From positions 499,438,292 to 499,502,291 of the forward strand of contig CM046882.1 in the NCBI GenBank assembly GCA_025667525.1: DNA of 64,000 bases, written 5' to 3'. Source of the DNA: Glebionis coronaria. Its lineage: Eukaryota > Streptophyta > Magnoliopsida > Asterales > Asteraceae. Shown here piece by piece: positions 14,641 to 26,017 of this stretch. A model generated the notes under the pieces. That model was given only the letters and a program-made list of their open reading frames with translations. It ran no database searches and had not been told where the DNA came from. The number at the start of each line of letters is the position of its first letter. The first letter of the stretch is position 1. Position numbers and translations under genes: made by a program.

Positions 14641-17038
14641 ATTTAAAACTGATTATGTCTTTTGTATTTAAACATGCCATCTGTGGTTTGTTCTTGAAGC
14701 TGTCAATTGTTTTATCCAAGAATTTCCATTTACGCTTCTTAGATATCTCCGAGGTATAGACAATTTTGGCGAGAAGCATAGGTATCTATAGAAGCTTATT
14801 GTGCACGTGAATTGAAGCACTTGCGATTCTGTCATATAATAATATATCTTCTAGAAGCCTTACTTATAAATGATTGTTAATCTGTTACATAACATGTAAT
14901 TTGATAGTACTTTTTGCTACTTCATATCTTCCAAAATCTCCTTTCAGTATCTTACCGATTAATTATTTTTTACGTTCCCTGAAGTAGTTAGGTCAAAATT
15001 TGGTCGAAGGCAATATGAGCAGGTGACTGGTCTAGATGGCCAGTTTTTGTGGTCAACTCAAAACGCTTTCTATTAAGTTTGTTTAAATCTAATGAATTAT
15101 TTTTAGTAAACATCAGTTCAGATCAGTACTTTTCAACTGATTTTTTTATCAATTTAACCAATTTAGTGAGCGGTTAGAGATGCTAAGTCCGGTTTGTCTG
15201 CATACTTGCATAGTATTTTACAAATAGTTTCTAATATTTTTACCTGATATTTTGCTCTGTTACAGCACCGCAAAGATGCAATGCACACGATATAGGAGTC
15301 ATGCAGTTTCATATGCATAATATAAGACTGAAGATTGCGCTAAAATGAAGAGAAGAATTGCCGAACTCAGTAAAGAGCAGATGAAATAAATTGAAGATGT
15401 ATATATATCGAATACTTTAGTATGGAATGTAGCTTGCATCAGATTAAAAATTTACTATGATCTTTACTCGAAACTAACCTAAAATCTGTCATTGGCATAT
15501 AAAATTTGAATTAAGAAGATCGAAGATGATTAATTCTTAGAGCTTCTGGATGCAAAAACCAAAGTGTGTTCTGTTTGTAAGGAACCTTACAGGTAAATTG
15601 ATGGATCTAAAGTTTTTACTCATACTCTGTTTGGTTATCTTAGCATGTTAACTATTTTTGGCTCTGGATTTATACTTATGTGAAGGTATTTTCCTTCTGA
15701 AATCTTCCAACTAACTAAGAACTCCAATTCTCTGCTAGCACTTAAAGTTGTGTACTAACTTGCCTTTAAATGCTTTTGAAAAATACATACAAAATAGCAC
15801 CATTTTGTGGTCGATGTCTCTTAAGTTCCATTGTCTAATGGCTATTTTTTATACTCAGCTGAGTTTCCCAAGAGTATTCCTACATTTGATATCCCAATAG
15901 TAAGTTTAGACGGTTAGGACGAAGAGGCTTACGATTCAGGAAATGACCATACTATACGTTTCATGGGTCTTCTGATTATATATTTCATTTTCTTTAATTA
16001 GCGCTCATCGTGTCATTGTCAAGTATATGTGTGGTCATCTATAACAGAATACATACGAATAACAAATACTAACTGCATTGAATGTTGCTTTTTCAAATAC
16101 CTTGATCTTGGAGACTTGACTGTTACATGTGGCACTTGTGGTGTTATTTGTGGGTGTTGAAGCAAGAGCGAAAAGGAGTTTCATGGTATGACCGTATGAT
16201 TTAAAAAGCACATTTACATAGCTTGTGCCTTGTGGTATTGTTTTGTGGATTACAGAAGCATGATCTAAAAAAACATATTTTTGACGGCCTTCACATCTTG
16301 ACCCATTTTGATCAAAGAGGTTTATGATTGCATTCATTAAAAAGGTTTGTTTTGGCTGGGTAAAATAGTATGTTTCTATTTAGCATTTTTTAAACATTGG
16401 TTTACCAATCTATATGTTAAAGAGATGAATGATCTATGCAGGATCAAAAGCGATAACAATAAAATGAAACTTATGTTTAGCTATTTAATACATTAAGTTA
16501 GTGTTTCTGCATAAATATAGCACTTTTATTCATAGATAGTAGTAAACATTTGCAAGACCATATAAATTATTCAGGCATGGAATGGAGAATTTAAAATAAA
16601 TGTAGACTCATTAAACTGAAATGACTGAAAAGGAATTCGAGACATCCTGTAACGTTTGTTAGCATACCATAAAGCTCGGTTTGTCTATCTTGGATTTTTA
16701 TGGATTAATATTAGCGAATTAAATTTTAGTCCTGTAAATGTTGATGCAAAAGTTTATACTTTGTTTGGTGTAACCGAGCCATGTGTGTATTTTTCTTTAG
16801 TGTCAAACACTTAATGGGCCGTAAAGCATGTTGTGTCACGCTTAAACTTTTATAGGAGTTGTTTAATTATATATTTTCCTCCACTTAACAAAGATATAGG
16901 CTCATATAATTCTTGCATTCATTAAATGGGTAACGACTAAAGTTTTGTGAACCATGTAATAAGAGGTCCCAGGCTAGAAAATGTTGTAATTTTGACGGGA
17001 ATGGGGAATAAATGTACTTTATTAGCAAGACCCCGTAA
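14641..17038. other. Helitron B interior left of the MULE; no firm gene
   Basis: Scraps of possible exons occur, for example KMKRRIAELSKEQMK near 15342-15388, but none could be assigned to a family. No terminal repeats were seen here. Confidence 0.4.
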
Positions 17039-17047
17039 TTCAGTTTT
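17039..17047. repeat. Left 9-bp target site duplication of the MULE
   Basis: TTCAGTTTT directly precedes the left terminal inverted repeat and is repeated exactly at 42024-42032 after the right one. Nine bases is the hallmark duplication length of Mutator-superfamily elements. Confidence 0.93.
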
Positions 17048-17215
17048 GGGCTAATTACCCAAATAGACCCCTTTTTAAGTGGATTTGCCAAAATAGCCTA
17101 AGCGACTTTAAAGTTCCATATATAGACCAAGCGACCTCAAGCTACCTTATTCAACCTTATGCTACATTAAGCTACTCTAAGCTACTTTAAGCTACCTAAG
17201 CGACTTTAATATTAA
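17048..17215. repeat. MULE left terminal inverted repeat and subterminal region
   Basis: The imperfect TIR pairs with 41900-42023. Inside it are repeated GCGACTT, AAGCTAC and GCTACTT words, probable transposase-binding repeats. From 17216 to 17722 the DNA is A/T-rich leader sequence before the first ATG. Confidence 0.85.
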
Positions 17216-17722
17216 ATTAATAAAATTACTATTCATCCTAAGAAAGTACTCTTTTTGTGTAAGAAATGTGTAAGTGTACTTTTTTATGCAACTTTTATTT
17301 TAATTAATTAAAATTGAATTTTATTTATATTATAATTAAAAAAAAAACTATTTTATATTTAGTAAAACTAAATTTATTTTATGCGACTTTCGGTTGCACA
17401 GTGATTTTGACACTATTTTGCACAGTGTTTTTGCCAGGTATTTTGAACTACTTGCACCCTAGGTCTGCCACCTTTTTCACCCAACCCACACATCTCTGAC
17501 GATCCATCCACATTAATCTCACACAAACACCTTTCTGACGATCCATCCACCTCCAAACCTTACCCCAATCCTTACCCCAATGACCCAATCCTTACCCCAC
17601 TATTAATCATTCAAGAAGTTTGATAATTGTTAATCCGCCTAATTAATATCGATCCCCCAAATCTGTATCTATCTTTGATAATGTGCAGTTTCAATCCGGT
17701 GTAAATCAATTTCGTAATAGAG

Positions 17723-18821
17723 ATGGATCCAATGGAGATTGGTCCAATGCCGAACTACGACGCGAAGGTAAGCCTTAGATCCAAGATGAAGTTTTTACCT
17801 ATAATCAAGGCTAAACTTAAACAAAACCCCGCACGCCATTTATGTTTTAGAAACACTGTTTTTGGTCCATGGTTAGATGTTAATAATGACCAAAATGACA
17901 ACCACTTGCTCAATTATATCCTACAACAACAAGAAATTGTAGATGTTCCCAGTAGCGATTGTCCCCCTTTTATCTTTAACATTGGTGGTCATAATCTTAC
18001 TTTTGGGCGAAATGAGTTTTGTTTAGTGACTGGTTTTAGGTGTGGTGATGTATCTTTAGCATATAACCAAAATAGCTCATTCTGTTCCCGTGTATTTCCT
18101 GAAAAAAAACGGTTAAATGTTAAGTCTAGAGAGTTATTGGAGATTATTCAGAATGAAAAAAAAATGGGCTGAATTAGAAGATATGGATGCAGTTAGGGTT
18201 TGTTTATTGTTTCTAGAGGAGGTTGTGTTTATGGGACGTGAGGAGTTTTTAAATATTCCAAAGCATGTACTTTGTCTTGTTGATGATATTGACGCATGGA
18301 ATGAGTATCCCTGGGGAGAATTCATGTGGCAGTATTATTATGAGAGGACATTGAATTTGGTTCCGAGATATGCTGCCAGACATTATAAGAGCAACACCCC
18401 TAGTATGCACATGGGAACATATAATCTCAATGGCTTTCAATAGGCCCTCAAGGTCATTTGTTCTACCTTTTTTATTAAAGTGATAATGCTGCCAAACATG
18501 CCCAACATTTAAAGTTAGCTTTTGTTTTTGTTTATGCAGATGTGGATACTAGAAACATTCCCCAATAGCCATATTTGGTGGAGACAAGTACCAGGCAGAA
18601 TTCTACGTGGATTTGGTTGGAAAAATGACAGGAGGTTTCGTAAGATTGATTACCCCTTGCTCTTCCCACATGTAAAGTGTTTATTTCACTGACAATATTA
18701 TATACCCTTTCTTTTTATTATTTTATATTTACATCATTTAATTATTATGTATTAGGAGATTCTCCCTACGTTTATGCTCATTCCAACTGAAGAAGAGTTG
18801 AGGCAGACATGGCTTATACGT
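17723..18821 (+). pseudogene. DUF1985-Ulp1 gene A, 5' part (split by LTR element)
   Basis: This is the first part of a plant DUF1985 protein whose C-terminal Ulp1 protease follows the LTR insertion. Exon 1 (17723-18452) encodes MPNYDAKVSLRSKMKF, then FGPWLDV, the DUF1985 core NLTFGRNEFCLVTGFRCG, RVFPEKKRL, DAVRVCLLFL and WNEYPWGEFMW. Exon 2 (18540-18671, 44 codons) starts MWILETFP. Exon 3 (18756 onward) encodes EILPTFMLIPTEEELRQTW. Introns are GT-AG and phase 0. There are three lesions. A one-base length change in a run of nine A near 18155-18163 shifts the frame. A TAG stop at 18441 stands where the family has a tryptophan-type residue before ALK. The coding sequence is cut at 18821 by the LTR element. 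DUF1985 is of unknown function; in plants it is typically fused to Ulp1-like peptidases. Confidence 0.85.
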
Positions 18822-21747
18822 TGTAACACCCCATTTTGATAAATGGAATGTCACGCGTAATTATGGCGTGTCATCAAAGCATGCAAGGTAATATGTAGTA
18901 AAACATACATGACCATAGGGAAAACCGGAATCAAACATCGGTTCCCAAACATAAGCCCAAAACATAAGAAAGTAAATGAACTGAATGAAAGACTAAACAA
19001 GCATAAATATATGAAGGAAACAGGAGAAGAAGTCTATAGCAGCTTCCATCCTATGCACGTCCTCCAAATGCTCGAGTCTTGGGTACCTGCCGTTTTGGGA
19101 CATGGAAAGGAAAGTAACGGCTGAGCAAGACGCTCAGTGCACGGATGTACAATATAGCATGAATAGGATAAGCATGTAACATACAACAGCGGAAGACTAA
19201 GTTCTGAGTAAACTGGTTAAGTATCAAGAAAAACTGGTTTTATAGTTTGAAAAGCCTTATGTTTATCTTGTGAAAACTGTTTTAACATATATATACCATA
19301 GCCCATATAGGTCATGAAAAGGTCACGTGCATGAATACTTGGAGGGGTGACCTCATCATGCTGATTAGAGGGGATGCCTCTAATCAATATACTGGTTTGG
19401 GTAGGAGGGATCAACTCCTTGTGAAGGGTGCAAGGCACACACCACATTCACCATGATAAACTGAATAAAACATGTAACTAGGATGCACCCATACGCCCCA
19501 CCTGATATAATAATATGGCCAAACTGAAAAGGGACGCCACGAGCAATCACTCCGCCGTGGGGAAGTCATAACATCGGTGCCTCCAATGCTATGGTTATGG
19601 TACCTCCATAACTAGGTGAAACTGGTCATGCTTGTATATGGCTATAGATTATGCTAATTAAACATAAGCAGTTCAAAACAATAAAACAAATACTGGGGAA
19701 AACAGTTGGCTGCATACGGGGAAATCCTAATAAGGAAAGAATGTCCATACTGAAAGGACGGGAATCCGTACCTCAAGTCCAGTGACTGAACGGAAGAAAG
19801 ACTCCTACTTCTGGATCACTAACGCTACATGAATACACACGTGTATAAGTATCGATTCACTGATTACGTACTGGGTTTTGTGTCTCATTTTAGCTGATTT
19901 GGTATGTTTTAGGTCCTGGTTCACTGTTTAAAGCCTTAAACTGTGTTTATCTAGTATTCTGATTAATCTGATTAAGTATTACTGGTGTTTCATGTATTAT
20001 TATACTTACTGTGTAATAATAAGTAACTTTCCAAAAATAGCAGGTTTCCAAAAATAGAAAGTTTCCAAAAATAGAAAGTTTCCAAAAATAGAAAGTTACC
20101 AAAAATAGAAAGTTTCCAAAAATAGAAAGTTTCCAAAAATAGAAAGTTTCCAAAAATAGAAAGTTTCCAAAAATAGATCAGCTGCCTTAATTAAATAAGT
20201 TTCCATATATAGAAGGTTTCCATGATTAGATTAGCTGCCTGAAATAGATAGATTTCCATATATAGAAGGTTTCCATAATTAGATTAGTTGCCTTATTTAA
20301 TTAAGTTTCTATAAATAGAAGTTTCCATAATTAGAATTAAGCTGATTACATAAGCTAACATATAAGTCTAAGTGTTATAAGCTTATTTCTTAAGTCATAT
20401 GATATAGTGTATAGTTTAATTATTATTTCATGTATTTTAATTAAACTATAGGTTAAGCATTTTAATTAAAGTATAACATGTATTAATTAAAATGAAATAA
20501 AATACTTAGGTTAAAATGTGTATTATTATGTATTAATAACATAACCTAAGTCATGTCTAAATTAATTAATTATAGGCATGTTTTAAATAATTAATTAATT
20601 ATAACTTATAACATAAAATACTTAGGTTAAATTAATGTCATGATAAACTAATAATTAAAATAACCTAAGTCATGATTTAATTAATATTTCATGTTATTAA
20701 TTAATTATATCCTAAGTTCATAATTCATAAAAACTAACATGTAGCATAAATCATGATTTAACCAACGAACCATGAATCGGGCATGAACTCGACACCGTAC
20801 CCCGAGCCAAACTCGGGGTACGTGTGCCCCCTTGCTGCCGTGGGTCCCACATGAGCCAACCAAGACCAAAAATGGTCTTGGTGGTGGCGGCTAAAAAGAA
20901 ACCGAACCCTCCCCCGGGTTGATAAAACTAGGCGGCCAAAAACAAACACCCTCTTTTAACAACCTTTGATTTTAATTAACCCCAAAACATGTTAGATCTA
21001 TGATTAATTACCATGTTTTAATAAGAAAAACAATAACATGTTCATGAACATAAACAAAGATTCAAAAGAATTAAAAAGAAGGGTTTAAAAAGATATACCA
21101 CTATGTAGCTTGGAAAAGGATGAACAAACACGGATTAAAGCAATGATTTTTAAGATCAAAATCAACCAATCACCCTCCTATGGTGATCTTAGGGTGGCGG
21201 CATAAAGAGGAGCAAAGGAGGAGAAGAGAAACTTTTTTTTTTTAGGGTTTTTGTTTATTTTCTTGAAAAAGTGAAAAATGAAATGAAAAGTTACATAACC
21301 CCCCTTTTCTTGTAAAAAGTCCATGGGCTAAGCCCATTATGGTATATGTGCCGTGGGTATGGGGGCCCCACATGGGGTACCCGTACCTTTCTCGTGTCCC
21401 GATGTTTCGTGTTCGTTCGTGGTTAAACGTGTTCGTGTCTGAAGCGTTTCTGTTTGTTTTATCATGTAGTTATCGTAATCTTAACGCTCGTAATTATATT
21501 ATAAGTATTTACGTAATTATTCTAGTTCGTATTTTAACTGGTGATCATGATTTAATTATGTTCACTTGACATATTTATTAACTGTTTATCATGAGTTCGT
21601 ACGTAATCGATACTTATCATGTCATACACGTATGTACTTACTTGATTAATAGCACATGAATGTGATCAATACTGAATAAGGTAAGTTTTAATCTAGGACG
21701 TACGATCGTAAGGGCACTATTCATGGTAAAAGCATGCGGGTTTTACA
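18822..21747 (-). repeat. LTR (3' LTR of the minus-strand element)
   Basis: The LTR is 2926 bp and runs from TGTAACACCCC to TTTTACA on the plus strand. It contains a tandem array of a 17-base unit and an AT-rich TTAATTAA-laden part. Small ORFs inside it are duplicated in the other LTR and are not genes. Confidence 0.95.
20029..20178. repeat. 17-bp tandem repeat in the LTR, about nine units
   Basis: The unit is AAAGTTTCCAAAAATAG. Most copies are identical, with one GTTACC variant, and the array fades into diverged units to about 20330. It is mirrored in the other LTR at 27225-27374. Confidence 0.95.
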
Positions 21748-21790
21748 ATTCTTCCCCCCTAAAAAGAATAATTCGTCCCCGAATTATAGA
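21748..21790 (-). other. Polypurine tract region of the gypsy-type element
   Basis: On the minus strand, TTTTTAGGGGGGAAGAATTG directly precedes the LTR start TGTAAAACCC. Upstream is GGGGACGAATTATTC, a sequence commonly found at the 3' end of plant chromovirus-like pol genes. Confidence 0.75.
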
Positions 21791-24700
21791 TAACGTAACT
21801 GAAAGCGGAACACACCCGAATAAAGACTGAGAGGGTATGTGAGATAATGAACGTGCATGTGATCTGGCAGAAAGAACGCGGAACATGACATGTCTTGAAA
21901 AGACATGGAACGTGACGTGACTGAAAGGACATAACTAATCGATAAGAGAAAAAAAAATGGATAAGAAGTCCGGATGAACTTGTCCGTTTCCAAGTGGCCT
22001 CCCTCTTGGAACGGTTCCTTCAGAAAAACCTGGCACTAAAGATAAATCTTGGTCCTCATGACCTTGACTTGGAATACGAAGAAATTCTTGGTTATCAACG
22101 GAAGGTAGATCCCCTAAATTCGATCGAGGAAAATAAGAGTTAACGTGCAAGGGTAACTGGAACGTTACGATGCAAGACAATCTGACTTAACTGATAATTA
22201 GAACGATGCGCGAGACATAAAGAAACGTAGTTCGTGAAAAATTCTGAACGTGATACGTGAAAAATTTTGAACGTGCTACGTGGAGATATGGCGAGTGTAG
22301 TATAAGTAAACATATCGTGATCCATGATACGTGTAACATATCTTGATCATGATATGAGGAACGTGGAATGAACATGACATGTGAGACATATCGTGATCAT
22401 AGAATATAATGGCGGTAACGCCAAACGCTACAAGGTGAGACGTGGAATATGACGTGAAACGTCTATCTGATGGTGGAGAGTTATACTAAACTTGGGTCTG
22501 GCCTCTCAAGTTCTTGCAAACTTCCAGAATGAGAAAAGAAAAGAAAGTAAAATCGTAAGCCAAAATACAATCATGAATGTGAATAGTGTCATGAACGTGA
22601 GCGCGAAAGCAAGTCGTGGAATTAGAATGAAGACGTGAAGTAAGTTAGGAGTACAATTACGAATCTTTGTCTGACCCGATAGCTGAGGGATTGCCAAGTG
22701 ATCGGATGAGCCTTGGCTGGAACATGTTCGTTCAATCTGTTGGTTCTGAAATCCGTACGGATGTAAGGATTCTGCAGACTTGATCAAACTGTTGGCGATA
22801 ACCCAAATAGCATTATGCTTCTTCTGAGTTTGCTGAAATCTGGTAACTAAAATCCATGGAGATCTTGTCCCTTTTTGATTCACAATATCATATGATGAAA
22901 ACATACCCGTCTGTTGGTGTCCTATCTTAGCCTGTTTGTATAACAGGTATGAAGATATGAACGTAACTGTATCCTGCTTCGAAGAAACTTGATACATAGA
23001 AGGTTGCGAAACTCTTAGTCTTTGAATCAGACTTCTCCCAGCGTAGGATTTTCTAGAACACCTAATGCAGTGTAGGGTTCTCTCCTTTACGCATAAGCTG
23101 AGTCATGGTAAGATTAACCGTAGAATGCCATGTGATTCAGTGTGTCACTGTAATCAAACAGAATTGATATTGAAAAAAAAAATTTCCAGGGTAGAATTTC
23201 TCTTGTCATAGAATTTGCAACATAGTGCAGATATGGTCTTCCTGTACTTCTCTCGGCTTAGACGAAATCAGGTTATCCTCAATGAAAACGCTGATGAATT
23301 TGTTTAGGAGTTCATGGAAGCTCAATTTAATAACTCCATAATGCTGTTGGAGCATTGATGAGACTGAATCAAAATCATAAATCTAGCATGACCGAGTCGT
23401 GCACAAGTAGCAGTCATGGACATGTCCTGCTTTTTCACTCGTCACTGTTGGCAGCATGATCGTGAGTTCGATCTTGGAAAAGTGATTAACACCATACGGT
23501 TGATTGAACATGTTGTCAATATGTGGAGGAGAATAACGGTCATGAATGGTGATTTGTTTAAGTCAACGGTAGTCGACACATAATCTTATGGTACCATCCT
23601 TCTCCTTGTAGATTCTTCTGGAATGTATAGGAAGACTTTGGAATAATCAACTGGCGATGCGTAAAAGAATTTAGTGGTTGTGTCTTACTGACAGCTAGAA
23701 AATTTTAGCGACCATGGCTAACAATGAACCTGCTTGTAAGCGTAGATAATTTGTACGGATTTTCCTGATGGAAAATCAAGCTGAATGTATTCAGGAGCCT
23801 GAACATTACTGTACCTAATTATGAATCATAGCATGGTGTGATGTTCATAGTCCATAATTAGGATAAAATTCATCTCGTGTCTGTCCGAGGAAATGCGTTA
23901 GCAGCTTGGATCTTATCATTAAGCTGAAGGAAAACCTTCGTATGCGTGGGAATACGAAAGGCGTCCTTCATGGTTATGAATATATGAACTATGGTGAAAG
24001 AAATGAATGTGACATCAGCAACGTGACAGTTCTCACTGATGCGCCGATAATGGTATAGAAATTCTTGTGGCCTGATTAATACATGGCACAACAACATAGA
24101 TATACCCTTGGAGGGTACCCTGAATTTCTTAGAAATGTTCCATAATTAGACGTGAGTCATGTGTCTTGACTCGTGTCTTGAGAAATGTAAGCGTGACATA
24201 TGTCTTGACTGGTATCTTGACATGTGTCCTCAGAAAGTATACGTGAGACATGTATCTTGACTGATGTCTTGACATGTGTCTCGAGATGTGAAACAATTAG
24301 AACTACAAATATTAGGTTAATATGCCAGAATTGGCGGATCGGTTGTACTACTGATCATTTGTATGTCTGATCACGTCCGTGGCCGGAGCCTCGGTTGCGA
24401 TTTCTAGGATAGTTGCTGTCATAGTAGTGGTTACTATCATCTTGTCTATCGGTTCCATGACGGTCATTCTCATGACCGTGACTCATGTAACTATTTAGCT
24501 GAGTGGCCGGCTGGTACTGGTTTGCACTCATATGGCTGAAATGACAGCCGAACGACGTGTGACATGTAACTATGAATTTGGGACAATGATTGATGGGAAT
24601 TGTCTGATGGTGAAGCATCTTCTCGTCCAATTGCTTTGCTCCGACGCCTTTGTCTTCGTCTTTTAGGATCTCCAGGTTGTGAACAGCATCAGCATCAGCA

Positions 24701-25980
24701 TTTCGTAGCGTCTCCCAACATCAGCAGCATCAACCTTCAGTAACATCTCCAAGCTATGAGCGGCATCGACAATCTCGTAGAATATCAGCAAGTGAACATA
24801 CGCCTGAGATGATTTAGAATCGACTAGCGAATACTTGGAAGTATTGCAAGTGGAATACACATGGATTAAGGTACATGTAATACACATGAAATACGGTACG
24901 TGGAGTACACATGGAATGCACATGAAATGATCGGTATGGGCTCGATCATTTGTCATGATTTAAGGAAAGTAAACCGGTTAAACGGTTAGGAAAACCATCA
25001 TGATAACCTGGCAGTATTAGCATAGACATCATTCTGGTTGCATAGAGAAACGCTAAAGTGTGGTTACACAAAATTCAACGATGATTTGCCTGACAGCATG
25101 ATCAATGGAAACCAACCATGACTATCATGAAAGCATGATTCAAGAAATCTAACAATGTCTTGCAGGACAACGTAAATAACAAAAGAGGCGTGAAACATAA
25201 TCAACATGAAGACGGAATTATCATGAGGAAACATGAAACCATCTATTACGAAGAAGTGTATAACATAATCAGCATGAAACTGAAGTTAACCATGACAGTA
25301 TGAAGGCATGCTTGACATAAAAACATAATAACTTATGATGGGACATGAAAAAAAATTTTATGCCAATTTAAATCATGAGAAAAATTTTATGCAAGAAAAC
25401 AGTGCATGAATGCGTAATGTAGTTTATAAAACCTTTATATGTGCGAGGGAACGCCTATGGGTCGGTTCCAAAACAAAAGACATGGCGAGGGGACGCCTAT
25501 GGGTCGGTCCCAAAGTTAAAAGTTTCGATAAAAGCACATGCGACTAAATAGGGCCAGTCCTGTACCAACCGTTACTTAGTCAAAATTCCTGCAACAGATA
25601 ACATATGATATAAATGCATGAATGCATGAAACATAATAATTAAAAGTCATTGTCAAAACTTAACAGAAAATTTTATGTGAAAATTATGAACTACTGGGGT
25701 TCAGTTCACAATATCACAGTTCACTAGGAACATCATGCATAGACACTGACACATAACTAAGTATGGATGACGGTTGATCATTCCATATTAGTAAGACGAT
25801 ACTAGTGAAAACATCATGGTGAAAACAACAAGGTGCTGAAAACGTCATGGCTAAAACAAAAAGGTGATGAAAAACATAATGGTTAAAACAACAACGCGCT
25901 GAAACATCAATACGTGGAATGACAATCGTTGGCTTAGGAAGCTCCTGGTGACTACCCACTAGTCACAGGTCGAGTTTTAG
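21791..25980 (-). pseudogene. Decayed gag-pol region of the gypsy-type element
   Basis: No long ORF survives. Reverse-transcriptase blocks can still be read on the minus strand between about 23630 and 23230. These are KDGTIRLCVDYR followed by a stop and LKQITIHDRY, then HIDNMFNQPYG, then LLNKFISVFIEDN, which corresponds to the family's catalytic block (FVIVFIDD) with one acidic residue changed. A remnant around 24630-24355, read leftwards (NHCPKFIVTCHTSFG), may be the gag zinc-knuckle region followed by an RNRGSGHGRD basic tail. Stops and frameshifts are frequent throughout. The element could only have moved with enzymes supplied by another copy. Confidence 0.75.
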
Positions 25981-26000
25981 AGCCTACAGGTCGAAGCCTT

Positions 26001-26013
26001 GGCTCTGATACCA
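26001..26013 (-). other. Primer-binding site (initiator tRNA-Met type)
   Basis: The minus strand reads TGGTATCAGAGCC, complementary to the 3' end of plant initiator methionine tRNA. It lies four bases inside the 5' LTR. This fixes the orientation of the element. Confidence 0.9.
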
Positions 26014-26017
26014 TAAT

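Noticed and set aside
14462..14779. Minus-strand 105-residue ORF
   Set aside because: It is the reverse shadow of the SNF2 exon read on the plus strand.
16035..16337. Minus-strand 100-residue ORF in Helitron B
   Set aside because: No family resemblance, no splice signals in useful positions.
20029..20178. CRISPR-like short direct repeats
   Set aside because: The 17-bp units are directly adjacent with no spacers and sit inside a plant LTR; this is a tandem repeat.
18909..21569. Several short ORFs repeated at 26105-28764
   Set aside because: They lie in the two LTR copies and are duplicated because the LTR is; no domain content.
22506..22997. 163-residue minus-strand ORF inside the gypsy-type element
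   Set aside because: It lies where integrase or the pol C terminus would be, but I could not recognise any integrase motif; treated as part of the decayed region only.
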